From Candidatus Ancillula glyptotermitis (GTDB lineage Bacteria > Actinomycetota > Actinomycetes > Actinomycetales > Bifidobacteriaceae), in NCBI GenBank assembly GCA_031268675.1, contig JAIRWY010000021.1, positions 1 to 35,415 of the forward strand: a stretch of 35,415 nucleotides of DNA. Reading direction: 5' to 3'. The translations under genes were made by a program, and so were the position numbers. Within the stretch, counting starts at the first letter, position 1, and the number at the start of each line of letters is the position of its first letter. The notes below the pieces were generated by a model. It did no database searches and had not been told where the DNA came from. It saw only the letters and a program-made list of their open reading frames with translations. Of the stretch, positions 22,447 to 30,741 are shown one piece after another.

Positions 22447-24026
22447 ACCTTAGCTCCTTTCTGCAATCTAACTATCCCCAACTTTTCCAAATGTTCACGC
22501 ATCTGAGCCTCGAGCAGCTCAATTTCGGGGTTTAACTCATCAAGTTCACGTAAAACTGCTGCAATATCAACTGGTTCTTCCTCCTCAAAAGTATCAACAT
22601 AGCGTGAAATATTCAGGTTGTAGTCATTCTCCTCAATTTGAGAAAGCGGTGCGAGATGCGAATACTTATCAAGTTCAATGCGGTCATTGTAAGTGTCAAT
22701 AATCTTCTTAATGTCCTCCTCGCGCAGTTTGTTCTGGTTCTTGCCCTTTTGGAATTCGCGGCTCGCATCAATGAACAGCACGTTTTCAGGGTGCTCGCGG
22801 TGTTTCTTGAATACAACAATCGCCACAGGAATTGAAGTGCCGAAAAATACATTACTTGGCAACCCAATAACAGCATCCAAATAGTTCTTCTCCCGGATGT
22901 AATACGTCCTGATTACTTGTTCTGCTGCCCCTCTAAATAGAACACCATGAGGTACAATGCTTGCCATTGTACCGTTTTCATCCAACTGGAAAATCATATG
23001 CTCAAGAAATGCCCAGTCTGCCTTGGATTTGGGTGCTAATTTTCCAGCCGCTGCAAACCGCTCGTCGTCAAGAAACATTGGATCAGCTGACCATTTCGCA
23101 GAAAACGGTGGATTTGCAACTACAGCCTCGAACTTCTTGCTGGTATGTTGAGGATTGACCAATGTGTCATCGAGCGCAATATCGAAACGCTTATAGTTTA
23201 TGTCATGCAAAATCATATTCATACGTGCCAAATTGTACGTCGTAGGGTTACTCTCCTGCCCGTAATACTCGATGTTTTTTGAGTCTTTGAACTGCAGCCC
23301 AACACGGATTAGGAGTGAGCCTGAGCCACAAGTAGGATCATAAACACTGTCAATTTTCTGCTTATTACCTTTTACAATGCGTGCCAAAATCTCCGACACT
23401 TCCTGTGGAGTGTAGAATTCCCCTGCTTTTTTACCCGCACCTGAAGCGAACTGCCCAATCATATACTCATATGCATCGCCAAGTATGTCAATCTGCGAAT
23501 TCTCCAACTGAAAATCAATCTGCGCTAGAATTCTGAGCACTTTAGCGATGAGTTTGTTGCGGTCATTTAGTGTTCGTCCCAGTTTTGATGATGCCAAATC
23601 AATCTCCGAGAACAAATTTTCGAAGTCATCTTCAGATTCTGTTCCAAGCGTTGACTTCTGGATATGGTCAAAAATTGCATCGAGGTCAGTGTTTAGATTT
23701 GGATTAGACTCTGCTTTAGCTGCAACTTCCTCAAACAATTCTGAAGGCTCAAGAAAATAGCCGAGTTCCTCAACTGCACGGAACCGAATTGCATTAACAT
23801 ACTTTTGTTGGTTTACAATCTGCGCAAACTCCAATCCATCAGGCTCAAGCAACTCATTAGCAAGTTTAGAGACCTTTTCCGAAAGATACTTATAGAATAT
23901 AAACGCCAAAATGTAGTCGCGAAAATCATCAGCATCCATATGTCCTCTCAGTTCATTGGCTATATTCCAAAGGCTTGTGTGCAATTGTGATTTCTGCCCT
24001 GTTGTCATATCATTTGCATTACTCAT
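22443..24026 (-). CDS. hsdM: Type I restriction enzyme methylase subunit
   Basis: Adenine-N6 DNA methyltransferase of the type I complex, which protects the host's own recognition sites. The N-terminal helical domain (LHTSLWNIANELRGHMDADDFRDYILAFIFYKYLSE) precedes the catalytic domain. The SAM-binding motif DPTCGSGS is at 230-237 and the catalytic NPPF at 305-308. The C-terminus is a predicted coil that contacts HsdS. At 527 residues it is normal for the IC/IA-like group. It starts in a TAATG overlap with the half-size HsdS gene and ends in an ATGA overlap with the membrane-protein gene. In most type I loci hsdS follows hsdM; here three unrelated genes come between. Confidence 0.96.
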   Translation of the reverse strand: MSNANDMTTGQKSQLHTSLWNIANELRGHMDADDFRDYILAFIFYKYLSEKVSKLANELLEPDGLEFAQIVNQQKYVNAIRFRAVEELGYFLEPSELFEEVAAKAESNPNLNTDLDAIFDHIQKSTLGTESEDDFENLFSEIDLASSKLGRTLNDRNKLIAKVLRILAQIDFQLENSQIDILGDAYEYMIGQFASGAGKKAGEFYTPQEVSEILARIVKGNKQKIDSVYDPTCGSGSLLIRVGLQFKDSKNIEYYGQESNPTTYNLARMNMILHDINYKRFDIALDDTLVNPQHTSKKFEAVVANPPFSAKWSADPMFLDDERFAAAGKLAPKSKADWAFLEHMIFQLDENGTMASIVPHGVLFRGAAEQVIRTYYIREKNYLDAVIGLPSNVFFGTSIPVAIVVFKKHREHPENVLFIDASREFQKGKNQNKLREEDIKKIIDTYNDRIELDKYSHLAPLSQIEENDYNLNISRYVDTFEEEEPVDIAAVLRELDELNPEIELLEAQMREHLEKLGIVRLQKGAKV

Positions 24027-24583
24027 TACGATATTCCTTTCTGTAGTCCTGTTAATAATTCTATCTTATGCGCATAATTTTGTTTTATTCTATTTATCTT
24101 ATTATAGCATATAACAATTTCCTGCTGCTTTTTTATATTTGGAAAGTCAATTTCAATGTTGAGTACTGCACTGTTTGGAATCACGATACTACGAACGGAT
24201 GTCGTTGAATTCTTCAACATTTCACGGCGTATTTTATCTGACCTAAGTTGAATTGCAAGGTATTCGGGCAAAATATCATCCTTAAAATACTTTGTAATTC
24301 TAATTATAGAAATGAAGTCCTTCGCGATAAGTTTATGAAATTCTTGTTTCGGAACAACCGCGCTTAAAATCCGATTACGATTTGTTAGTAGAATATCGCT
24401 AGGCTCAAGCTCTTTCAGACTGTATGTGGAATATACTTTATTTAATTCGTTGGTCATTATATACAAGTTATTATCCATGAGATTAGACGCTGATACTACT
24501 GAATACGCACATTCATCAGGTTCATCGCTAAACTTGCCTGATGGATACCCAGCAATTATATCAATACAATTTTTCAACCTCAT
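24026..24583 (-). CDS. Half-size HsdS-like specificity protein
   Basis: A 185-residue protein resembling one half of a type I specificity subunit. It has a single target-recognition domain (LKNCIDIIAGYPSGKF, then YSVVSASNL and SDILLTNR). One coiled segment follows (KKQQEIVICYNKINRIKQNYAHKIELLTGLQKG). It is not a duplicate of either half of the full-length HsdS. Such proteins can dimerise to form a palindromic-site specificity subunit or may be remnants. I chose ATG 24583 (MRLKNC) because it lies seven bases after a TGTAAT -10 box; ATG 24592 is possible, with AAAGGA upstream. The 14-base word TTATGCGCATAATT occurs within its 3' end and again 48 bases upstream of its start. Confidence 0.72.
   Translation of the reverse strand: MRLKNCIDIIAGYPSGKFSDEPDECAYSVVSASNLMDNNLYIMTNELNKVYSTYSLKELEPSDILLTNRNRILSAVVPKQEFHKLIAKDFISIIRITKYFKDDILPEYLAIQLRSDKIRREMLKNSTTSVRSIVIPNSAVLNIEIDFPNIKKQQEIVICYNKINRIKQNYAHKIELLTGLQKGIS
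24066..24079. repeat. Palindromic 14-mer, copy inside the 3' end of the half-size hsdS
   Basis: TTATGCGCATAATT, containing the perfect 12-bp palindrome TTATGCGCATAA (24066-24077). It is identical to the copy at 24632-24645. Together they bracket nearly the whole half-size hsdS gene. Confidence 0.7.
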
Positions 24584-24590
24584 ACTATCC

Positions 24591-24619
24591 ATTACACCAC
24601 ATCCTTTCTGTATTCATCA
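24591..24619 (-). promoter_or_regulatory. Promoter of the restriction/TIR operon
   Basis: TGTAAT on the minus strand (24596-24591), preceded by ATGTGG as in the conserved promoter family, with TTGATG 18 bases upstream. The AAAATGTCATAGG word is absent. Seven bases separate it from ATG 24583, which suggests a leaderless start. Confidence 0.5.
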
Positions 24620-24996
24620 AATTAAAACACTTTATGCGCATAATTAAAGTATAGCATATTTTACTCTAGTTTAAATGAAAACGCGGAAATTTCTATGTGA
24701 TTTTTCCACTTTAGAGGCATATACGCCGTTTTAGAAGATGTGCTCTTTATGTTGAGTCTTGCTGCTAAAGTGCTAGCAATGCCTTTTAAATCCCTGTGGA
24801 TGCTAATTGAGCTGTAGTATATTTTTTCTACTTCATTCGAACAGAAGTAACCTTAATGTGTAGTAAAAGCGCCTCATGTGCGATAATACGCGATGTGGTT
24901 TCAATCTTTCATGACCTCATCAATATTCAACTGTGTTCATCTACCATTATGCAAAACTTTTGCGGTATTCTTTCTGTTGCTCCAGTTGCACTTTAG
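24620..24996. other. Intergenic stretch between the defence operon and metG
   Basis: No gene is supportable on either strand. The stretch carries the second TTATGCGCATAATT copy (24632-24645), near the start of the defence operon. I see no T-box, tRNA-like or riboswitch structure ahead of metG. The rest looks like unconstrained AT-rich sequence, possibly decayed coding DNA. Confidence 0.4.
24632..24645. repeat. Palindromic 14-mer, copy upstream of the defence operon promoter
   Basis: TTATGCGCATAATT, identical to 24066-24079. It lies about 13 bases upstream of the proposed -35 element of the operon, a position suitable for an operator. Confidence 0.7.
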
Positions 24997-25043
24997 ATGC
25001 TGATGCAGCATAGATGAAAATGTCATAGGGGGTGTGGTATAAT
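24997..25043 (+). promoter_or_regulatory. metG promoter with upstream dyad (conserved-spacer family, copy D)
   Basis: ATGAAA at 25014-25019 and TATAAT at 25038-25043, with an 18-base spacer carrying ATGTCATAGG and TGTGG plus one extra G. Directly upstream is the perfect dyad ATGCTG-ATG-CAGCAT (24997-25011). CAGCA sits three bases before the -35 box, exactly as in copy A. The metG ATG follows seven bases after the -10 box. Confidence 0.8.
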
Positions 25044-25050
25044 AGTAGAC

Positions 25051-26928
25051 ATGGTAAAAAGAGTACTCGTTTGCGTTGCATGGCCGTATGCTAATGGACC
25101 AAGACATATTGGACATGTTGCAGGTTTTGGTGTGCCTTCTGATGTATATGCGCGGTATATGCGAGCAAAGGGTGATGATGTGTTGATGGTCTCAGGAACT
25201 GATGAACACGGAACACCTATACTTGTCCAGGCAGAGGAAGAAGGCATTGAACCTCAAGCGCTCGCAGATAGATACAACGCCGTGATTGTACAAGACCTCT
25301 TGAATTTGGGGCTTTCATATGACCTGTTTACGCGTACAACAACTGTTAATCACTATAAGACTGTTCAGGAATTATTCTTGGGGCTGTATAATAACGGGTA
25401 TATGATTAAAAAAACGCAGATGAGTGCAGTTGATGCATTAACAGGACGAACTCTGCCAGATCGGTATATTGAAGGAACTTGTCCGTTGTGCGGTTATTCT
25501 GGGGCTAGGGGAGATCAGTGCGACTCATGCGGACAGCAACTAGATCCAATTGACTTGCAGAATCCAGTGTCAAAGATTGATGGTAAACCACCTAAGTTCA
25601 TTCCATCTGAACATCTTTTTCTAGACCTTCCATCGCTCGCTGATGAACTCAAAAAGTGGCTTAAAACACGCACTAATTGGAGGCCAAATGTTCTGAAGTT
25701 CTCATTGGGGCTACTTGATGATTTGCAGATGCGTGCTATGACGCGTGATATTGACTGGGGAGTTCCAGTTCCATTAGACGGTTGGAAGGATTTGCCCACA
25801 AAACGGTTGTACGTATGGTTTGACGCGGTTGTTGGATATCTTTCTGCTAGTATTGAGTGGGCTCGTAGGAAATATGAAGAAGATGAGTCAAATGCTGATA
25901 AAATACAAAATCAGATTAAAAAAGCATGGCAGGCATTTTGGACTGATGATACAGTAATTTCCAACTACTTTATGGGTAAGGATAATATTACTTTTCATTC
26001 GCAAATTTGGCCTGCAGAACTTTTAGGGTATAGCGGTAGAGGCCCTAAAGTGCAAGATACGCATGAGTTTGGGCAGTTGTCGCTACCGACAGAGGTAGTT
26101 TCTAGTGAGTTTTTGAGCATGGAAGGTGAAAAGTTCTCATCGTCTAGGGGCGTGGTCATATATGTTAAGGATTTTCTTGACCGCTATCAAGTGGATGCAT
26201 TGCGCTACTACATAATTGTTGCTGGACCTGAAACTAATGACTCGGATTTTACTTGGAGTGACTTTTTAGCTAGAACTAACAACGAACTTGTTGCAGCATG
26301 GGGTAATTTTGTCAATCGTGTGGCGAATATGATTGCGAAGAACTTTGGGAAAATTCCAGATATTTCTATTACTGAGGCAGTTGATTTGGAGTTGCTAAAA
26401 ACTATACAAGATGGATTCAGAACTGTCGGTAATTTAATTGAGCAACATCATCAAAAGCAGGCGATGAGCCAGTTGATGCATTTAGTTGCAAATGCGAACG
26501 CCTATATTAGTACAACACAGCCGTTTAAGCTTAAAGGTGATGTATTGGGGGATGAGGAGAAAACAAGTAGAAGACTAGCTCAAATTCTTTTTACATTAGC
26601 ACAGGTTGCAGTTGACCTGAACACTATGTTTGCAGTTTTTCTACCACATTCTTCAAATGCAGTGTACCAGATTTTCGGAGGCTCAAAAGGTGTGGATGGT
26701 GGACAGGGGCCTGATGTTGCAGCAGTACTTCCATCAAAACAAGTTGTTAAAGATTTGGATGATTCTAGTCGTAGTTATCCTATAATTACTGGGGATTATT
26801 CAGTTGGCTTGAGCTGGAAACATCATGAAATTGTTAAGGGCACAGTAATTAAAAAACCAGAACCAATTTTTAAGAAGTTAGATCCAAGTATTGTTGATGA
26901 AGAACTTAACCGAATGACAGGTATTTAG
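25051..26928 (+). CDS. metG: Methionyl-tRNA synthetase
   Basis: Class I aminoacyl-tRNA synthetase that charges tRNA-Met. The 625-residue product has the HIGH signature (WPYANGPRHIGHVAG) and the zinc knuckles CPLC and CDSC at about 148-170. The KMSKS-equivalent loop is FSSSRG, with KFSSS as a variant. The anticodon-binding helical domain is at the C-terminus, and the extra C-terminal dimer domain of some MetRS is absent. ATG 25051 lies seven bases after TATAAT with no ribosome-binding site, predicting leaderless translation. Twelve bases separate it from the following cimA-like gene, so the two, with glgX and treYZ, probably form one operon. Confidence 0.96.
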   Translation: MVKRVLVCVAWPYANGPRHIGHVAGFGVPSDVYARYMRAKGDDVLMVSGTDEHGTPILVQAEEEGIEPQALADRYNAVIVQDLLNLGLSYDLFTRTTTVNHYKTVQELFLGLYNNGYMIKKTQMSAVDALTGRTLPDRYIEGTCPLCGYSGARGDQCDSCGQQLDPIDLQNPVSKIDGKPPKFIPSEHLFLDLPSLADELKKWLKTRTNWRPNVLKFSLGLLDDLQMRAMTRDIDWGVPVPLDGWKDLPTKRLYVWFDAVVGYLSASIEWARRKYEEDESNADKIQNQIKKAWQAFWTDDTVISNYFMGKDNITFHSQIWPAELLGYSGRGPKVQDTHEFGQLSLPTEVVSSEFLSMEGEKFSSSRGVVIYVKDFLDRYQVDALRYYIIVAGPETNDSDFTWSDFLARTNNELVAAWGNFVNRVANMIAKNFGKIPDISITEAVDLELLKTIQDGFRTVGNLIEQHHQKQAMSQLMHLVANANAYISTTQPFKLKGDVLGDEEKTSRRLAQILFTLAQVAVDLNTMFAVFLPHSSNAVYQIFGGSKGVDGGQGPDVAAVLPSKQVVKDLDDSSRSYPIITGDYSVGLSWKHHEIVKGTVIKKPEPIFKKLDPSIVDEELNRMTGI

Positions 26929-26940
26929 GAGAAAGCCGCA

Positions 26941-28623
26941 GTGAAGCGTAGAATTGAAATTTATGATACCTCATTAAGAGATGGCGCACAACAACAGGGT
27001 GTAAATTTTTCTGTTGCAGACAAGTTGAAAATTATTGACCTATTGTCTTCGTTCGGAATTGACTGTATTGAGGGTGGATGGCCTGGCGCAATTCCTAAGG
27101 ACACGGAGCTTTTTAAGTCATCTTCGACACCGCTATATGCATTTGGTTCAACTAGAAAGCCCAATATTACATCAGCAGATGATCAACAGTTGCTTAGTCT
27201 TAAAGATGCAATTGAGAATGCACATGAAAACACACGGAGTAAACGGCATAGAGGTATTTGTCTAGTTGCGAAAACAGATGTACTACATGTTGAACTTGCA
27301 CTTAAAACTACAAATGAAGAAAACTTGAGGATGATTGAAGATTCTGTGCGGTTTTTTGACGCATTAGATTATGAGTATGATATAATAGTAGATGCAGAAC
27401 ACTACTTTGATGGTTTTGCACGGAACAAGGAATATGCGGTAGAGGCAATTGCAACTGCGTTTAAAGCTGGTGCAAGATGCGTTGTGCTGTGTGATACAAA
27501 TGGTGGTGCAATTCCTAGTGTAGTAAGTTCAGTAGTTGCACAAACTATTCAAGCGCTTGAGTTAAACTACAATATTACGATTTCCAACTCGCTGCAAAGT
27601 TCTAGTGAGAATGAACCGCCTAGAATTTTAGGGATTCATGCACATAACGACACTGGTTGTGCAGTTGCTAATACACTTGTTGCGGTTGAAGCAGGTGTTG
27701 CACATGTGCAAGGAACTGTTAATGAATATGGTGAACGTACTGGTAATGCGAACTTATTAAGTGTTATTGCAAATCTAGTGCTAAAACTGGATTGTGAAGT
27801 GTCTGATAGTGGGAAAATTGAACTCAGCAAGTTGTATAATCTGGCTCATAATATTGCAGAAATTGCAAATATCAACATCAATGTTCGGCAACCGTATGTT
27901 GGAGATATTGCATTTGCTCATAAAGCTGGACTGCATACATCTGCACTAAAAGTTAATTCAGATTTGTATCAACACATCAACCCAAAAGTTGTTGGAAATG
28001 ACCTCAAAATTATTATATCCGAAATGGCTGGTCGTTCTTCTGTTGAATTGAAAGCTAATGAACTTGGTTTTGATATTACTGCGCGTAAAGATGTGCTAGA
28101 TGCATTAACGAACAAAATTAAGGACTTAGAACAGCAAGGTTATGCATTTGACTTAGCAGATGCATCATTTGAGTTGTTGCTTAGGGGGGAACTTGGAATT
28201 TTACCGCACTTTTTCCGTCTGGAATCTTGGCGTGCGATTTGTGAGAGAATAGGTAGTAGAAATTCAAAAGTTGATGCTGAGGCAGTTGTAAAACTAGTTG
28301 CTGGCGAAAAACGTTTTGTGGCATTAGGTGAAGGTGAGGGACCAGTTAATGCGCTTGATAATGCGCTTTCAGATGCATTGAAAGATGTATATCCTGAAAT
28401 AGAGGACTTTGAGCTTGTTGATTATAGAGTTCGTTTACTTGATACTAGTAAGGGTACAGATTCTATAACACGCGTACTTATTACTTTTAGAAATCATCAT
28501 AATAATGCAAGTTGGACAACTATTGGGGTTGGTTCAAATATTATTGAGTCTTCATGGGAAGCGCTAATAGATTGCTATATTTTTGGTCTAATTTCTTGTG
28601 GTTCTAATGGCATTAAGGAGTAA
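26941..28623 (+). CDS. cimA: (R)-citramalate synthase family enzyme
   Basis: Member of the alpha-isopropylmalate/citramalate synthase family, condensing acetyl-CoA with a 2-oxo acid; the CimA branch uses pyruvate and starts a threonine-independent isoleucine route. The TIM-barrel domain has DTSLRDGAQQQGVNFS and the metal-binding HAHNDTGCAVANTL with GTVNEYGERTGNANL. The C-terminal 120 residues form a LeuA-type regulatory domain, which suggests feedback control. At 560 residues it fits CimA rather than short homocitrate synthases. The start is GTG 26941, preceded by AGGAGA. Specificity between citramalate and other 2-oxo acids cannot be settled by motif reading. Confidence 0.85.
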   Translation: MKRRIEIYDTSLRDGAQQQGVNFSVADKLKIIDLLSSFGIDCIEGGWPGAIPKDTELFKSSSTPLYAFGSTRKPNITSADDQQLLSLKDAIENAHENTRSKRHRGICLVAKTDVLHVELALKTTNEENLRMIEDSVRFFDALDYEYDIIVDAEHYFDGFARNKEYAVEAIATAFKAGARCVVLCDTNGGAIPSVVSSVVAQTIQALELNYNITISNSLQSSSENEPPRILGIHAHNDTGCAVANTLVAVEAGVAHVQGTVNEYGERTGNANLLSVIANLVLKLDCEVSDSGKIELSKLYNLAHNIAEIANININVRQPYVGDIAFAHKAGLHTSALKVNSDLYQHINPKVVGNDLKIIISEMAGRSSVELKANELGFDITARKDVLDALTNKIKDLEQQGYAFDLADASFELLLRGELGILPHFFRLESWRAICERIGSRNSKVDAEAVVKLVAGEKRFVALGEGEGPVNALDNALSDALKDVYPEIEDFELVDYRVRLLDTSKGTDSITRVLITFRNHHNNASWTTIGVGSNIIESSWEALIDCYIFGLISCGSNGIKE

Positions 28624-28626
28624 ATT

Positions 28627-30741
28627 GTGAAATCACACTATTCAATAAAACCAGGTTCACCATATCCTTTGGGGGCAACTTACGATGGTTCTGGAACAAA
28701 TTTTGCACTGAATTCAGAAGTTGCACAAAGAGTTGAACTTTGTATTTTTGACAAAGACATGAATGAAGAGCGCATTGAAATAACTGAGTGTGATAACTAT
28801 GTCTGGCATATTTATATACAAGAACTTATGGAAGGCACGCAGTACGGATATAGAGTGTATGGACCAGATGATGTGAAAAATGGGAATCGTTGTAATGGGG
28901 CAAAATTATTACTAGATCCATATGCAAAGGCATTTACTGGTAAAGTGGATTCGGATGAATCAATATTTTCCTACTACTTTTCCGATTCCAAGCATTCTAA
29001 GATCAACTCATTAGATTCTGCACTTCATGTTATGAAGTCAGTTGTTGTGTCACAGTTTTTTAATTGGGGAAATGACCGTCCGCCTGAGCATTCATATGCA
29101 GATACCGTGATTTACGAAGTGCATGTGAAAGCGATGACAATTTTGAACAAGTCTGTGCCAGAAAAGTACAGAGGTACATATACAGGACTTGCACATCCAA
29201 GTACAATTGCACATCTCAAGAAGTTGGGAATTACAGCAATTGAGCTGATGCCAGTTCACCAGTCTGCGGATGATGGATCGCTTGAGAAGAAGGGGCTTTC
29301 TAATTTCTGGGGTTATAACACTATCGGATTTTTTGCACCAGAGAATAAATATGCAGCATACGGAGATCTCGGTTTTCAGGTTAATGAATTCAAACATATG
29401 GTTAAGGTAATGCATGAAAACAACATTGAGGTAATACTAGATGTTGTTTATAATCATACTGCTGAGGGTAATCATTTAGGACCAACTTTGAGTTTCAAGG
29501 GCATTGATAATAAGGCGTATTATCGGCTAGTTGATGGTAATGAAGAATACTATTTTGATACAACAGGAACTGGAAACTCGCTCTTAATGAGGTCTCCACA
29601 AACACTCCAGTTGATTATGGATTCACTACGTTATTGGGTCAATGAAATGCATGTGGATGGTTTTAGATTTGATCTAGCGGCAACTTTGGCTCGCCAGTTC
29701 CATGAAGTGGACAAGCTTTCCGTGTTCTTTGATATAATTCATCAAGATCCTGTACTTTCTAGGGTGAAGTTAATTGCAGAACCTTGGGATTTGGGAGATG
29801 GCGGTTATCAGGTTGGTGGCTTTCCAGTGCTTTGGTCTGAGTGGAATGGGCGTTATAGGGATACTATTCGGGATTTTTGGCGTGGAGAAGATGCAACACT
29901 AGCGTCATTTGCAACAAGAATTACTGGTTCTTCAGATCTTTATGCGCATACTGGAAGGCGACCAGTTGCATCAATCAACTTCTTTGCTGCTCATGATGGT
30001 TTTACACTTAATGACTTGGTTAGTTACAACGAGAAGCATAATGAAGCTAATGGTGAAGATAGCAAAGATGGAGAAAGCCACAACAGATCATTTAATTGCG
30101 GCGCGGAAGGTGAAACTTCAGATGCTGCTGTTATATCCCTGCGCAATCGTCAGAGGAAGAACTTTTTAACAACTCTGTTCTTATCGCAAGGTGTTCCTAT
30201 GATACTATATGGTGATGAAATGGGGCGCACACAAAGTGGCAACAACAATGCATATTGTCAAGATAATGAAATTGCGTGGATGAACTGGGATTTGGAACTG
30301 TGGCAAAATGAACTACTTGAATTTACTGCTGCTTTGATTAACTACCGCAAGATTCATCCAGTACTTCGTAGGCGCAATTTTTTCTCAGTTGATGGTGATG
30401 CAATCTGGTTTGATAATGAGGGCGCAATTATGAAGCAGAAGGACTGGAATACCTCATTTGCAAAAACTGTTATGCTTTTTATAGACGGTTCTAAAATAAC
30501 TGAGCGAGATCAAAATGGAGATGAGATTATTGATGACTCATTCTTGATAATTTTCAACGGGCATTATGAAGAAATGGAATTTGAACTGCCTAAATTAAGC
30601 GGTGTAAGTAGGTGGGAACTGGTTTTGGACACTGCATTGACAACTGCATTTGTTTTAGAAAACGAGCAGTATATAAACCTACCAGGATCAGGAATATTAG
30701 TTTCAAGTAGATCGGTTCGGCTCTATAAGGCGGTGAAGTAA
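28627..30741 (+). CDS. glgX: Glycogen debranching enzyme (GlgX/TreX)
   Basis: GH13 isoamylase-type enzyme that hydrolyses alpha-1,6 branches of glycogen or maltodextrin. The N-terminal carbohydrate-binding beta-sandwich (PLGATYDGSGTNFALNS) precedes the barrel. Catalytic residues lie in DGFRFDLA (nucleophile Asp), LIAEPWD (acid Glu) and FFAAHDGF (stabilising Asp nearby). The length of 704 residues is typical. GTG 28627 follows AAGGAG with six bases between. Three bases separate it from the cimA stop, and its TAA overlaps the next ATG as TAATG. Placed before treYZ it acts as TreX, supplying linear malto-oligosaccharides for trehalose synthesis. Confidence 0.93.
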   Translation: MKSHYSIKPGSPYPLGATYDGSGTNFALNSEVAQRVELCIFDKDMNEERIEITECDNYVWHIYIQELMEGTQYGYRVYGPDDVKNGNRCNGAKLLLDPYAKAFTGKVDSDESIFSYYFSDSKHSKINSLDSALHVMKSVVVSQFFNWGNDRPPEHSYADTVIYEVHVKAMTILNKSVPEKYRGTYTGLAHPSTIAHLKKLGITAIELMPVHQSADDGSLEKKGLSNFWGYNTIGFFAPENKYAAYGDLGFQVNEFKHMVKVMHENNIEVILDVVYNHTAEGNHLGPTLSFKGIDNKAYYRLVDGNEEYYFDTTGTGNSLLMRSPQTLQLIMDSLRYWVNEMHVDGFRFDLAATLARQFHEVDKLSVFFDIIHQDPVLSRVKLIAEPWDLGDGGYQVGGFPVLWSEWNGRYRDTIRDFWRGEDATLASFATRITGSSDLYAHTGRRPVASINFFAAHDGFTLNDLVSYNEKHNEANGEDSKDGESHNRSFNCGAEGETSDAAVISLRNRQRKNFLTTLFLSQGVPMILYGDEMGRTQSGNNNAYCQDNEIAWMNWDLELWQNELLEFTAALINYRKIHPVLRRRNFFSVDGDAIWFDNEGAIMKQKDWNTSFAKTVMLFIDGSKITERDQNGDEIIDDSFLIIFNGHYEEMEFELPKLSGVSRWELVLDTALTTAFVLENEQYINLPGSGILVSSRSVRLYKAVK

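Noticed and set aside
24620-25050. Possible T-box or riboswitch ahead of metG
   Set aside because: The promoter lies directly before the ATG, leaving no leader RNA, and no T-box sequence is seen.
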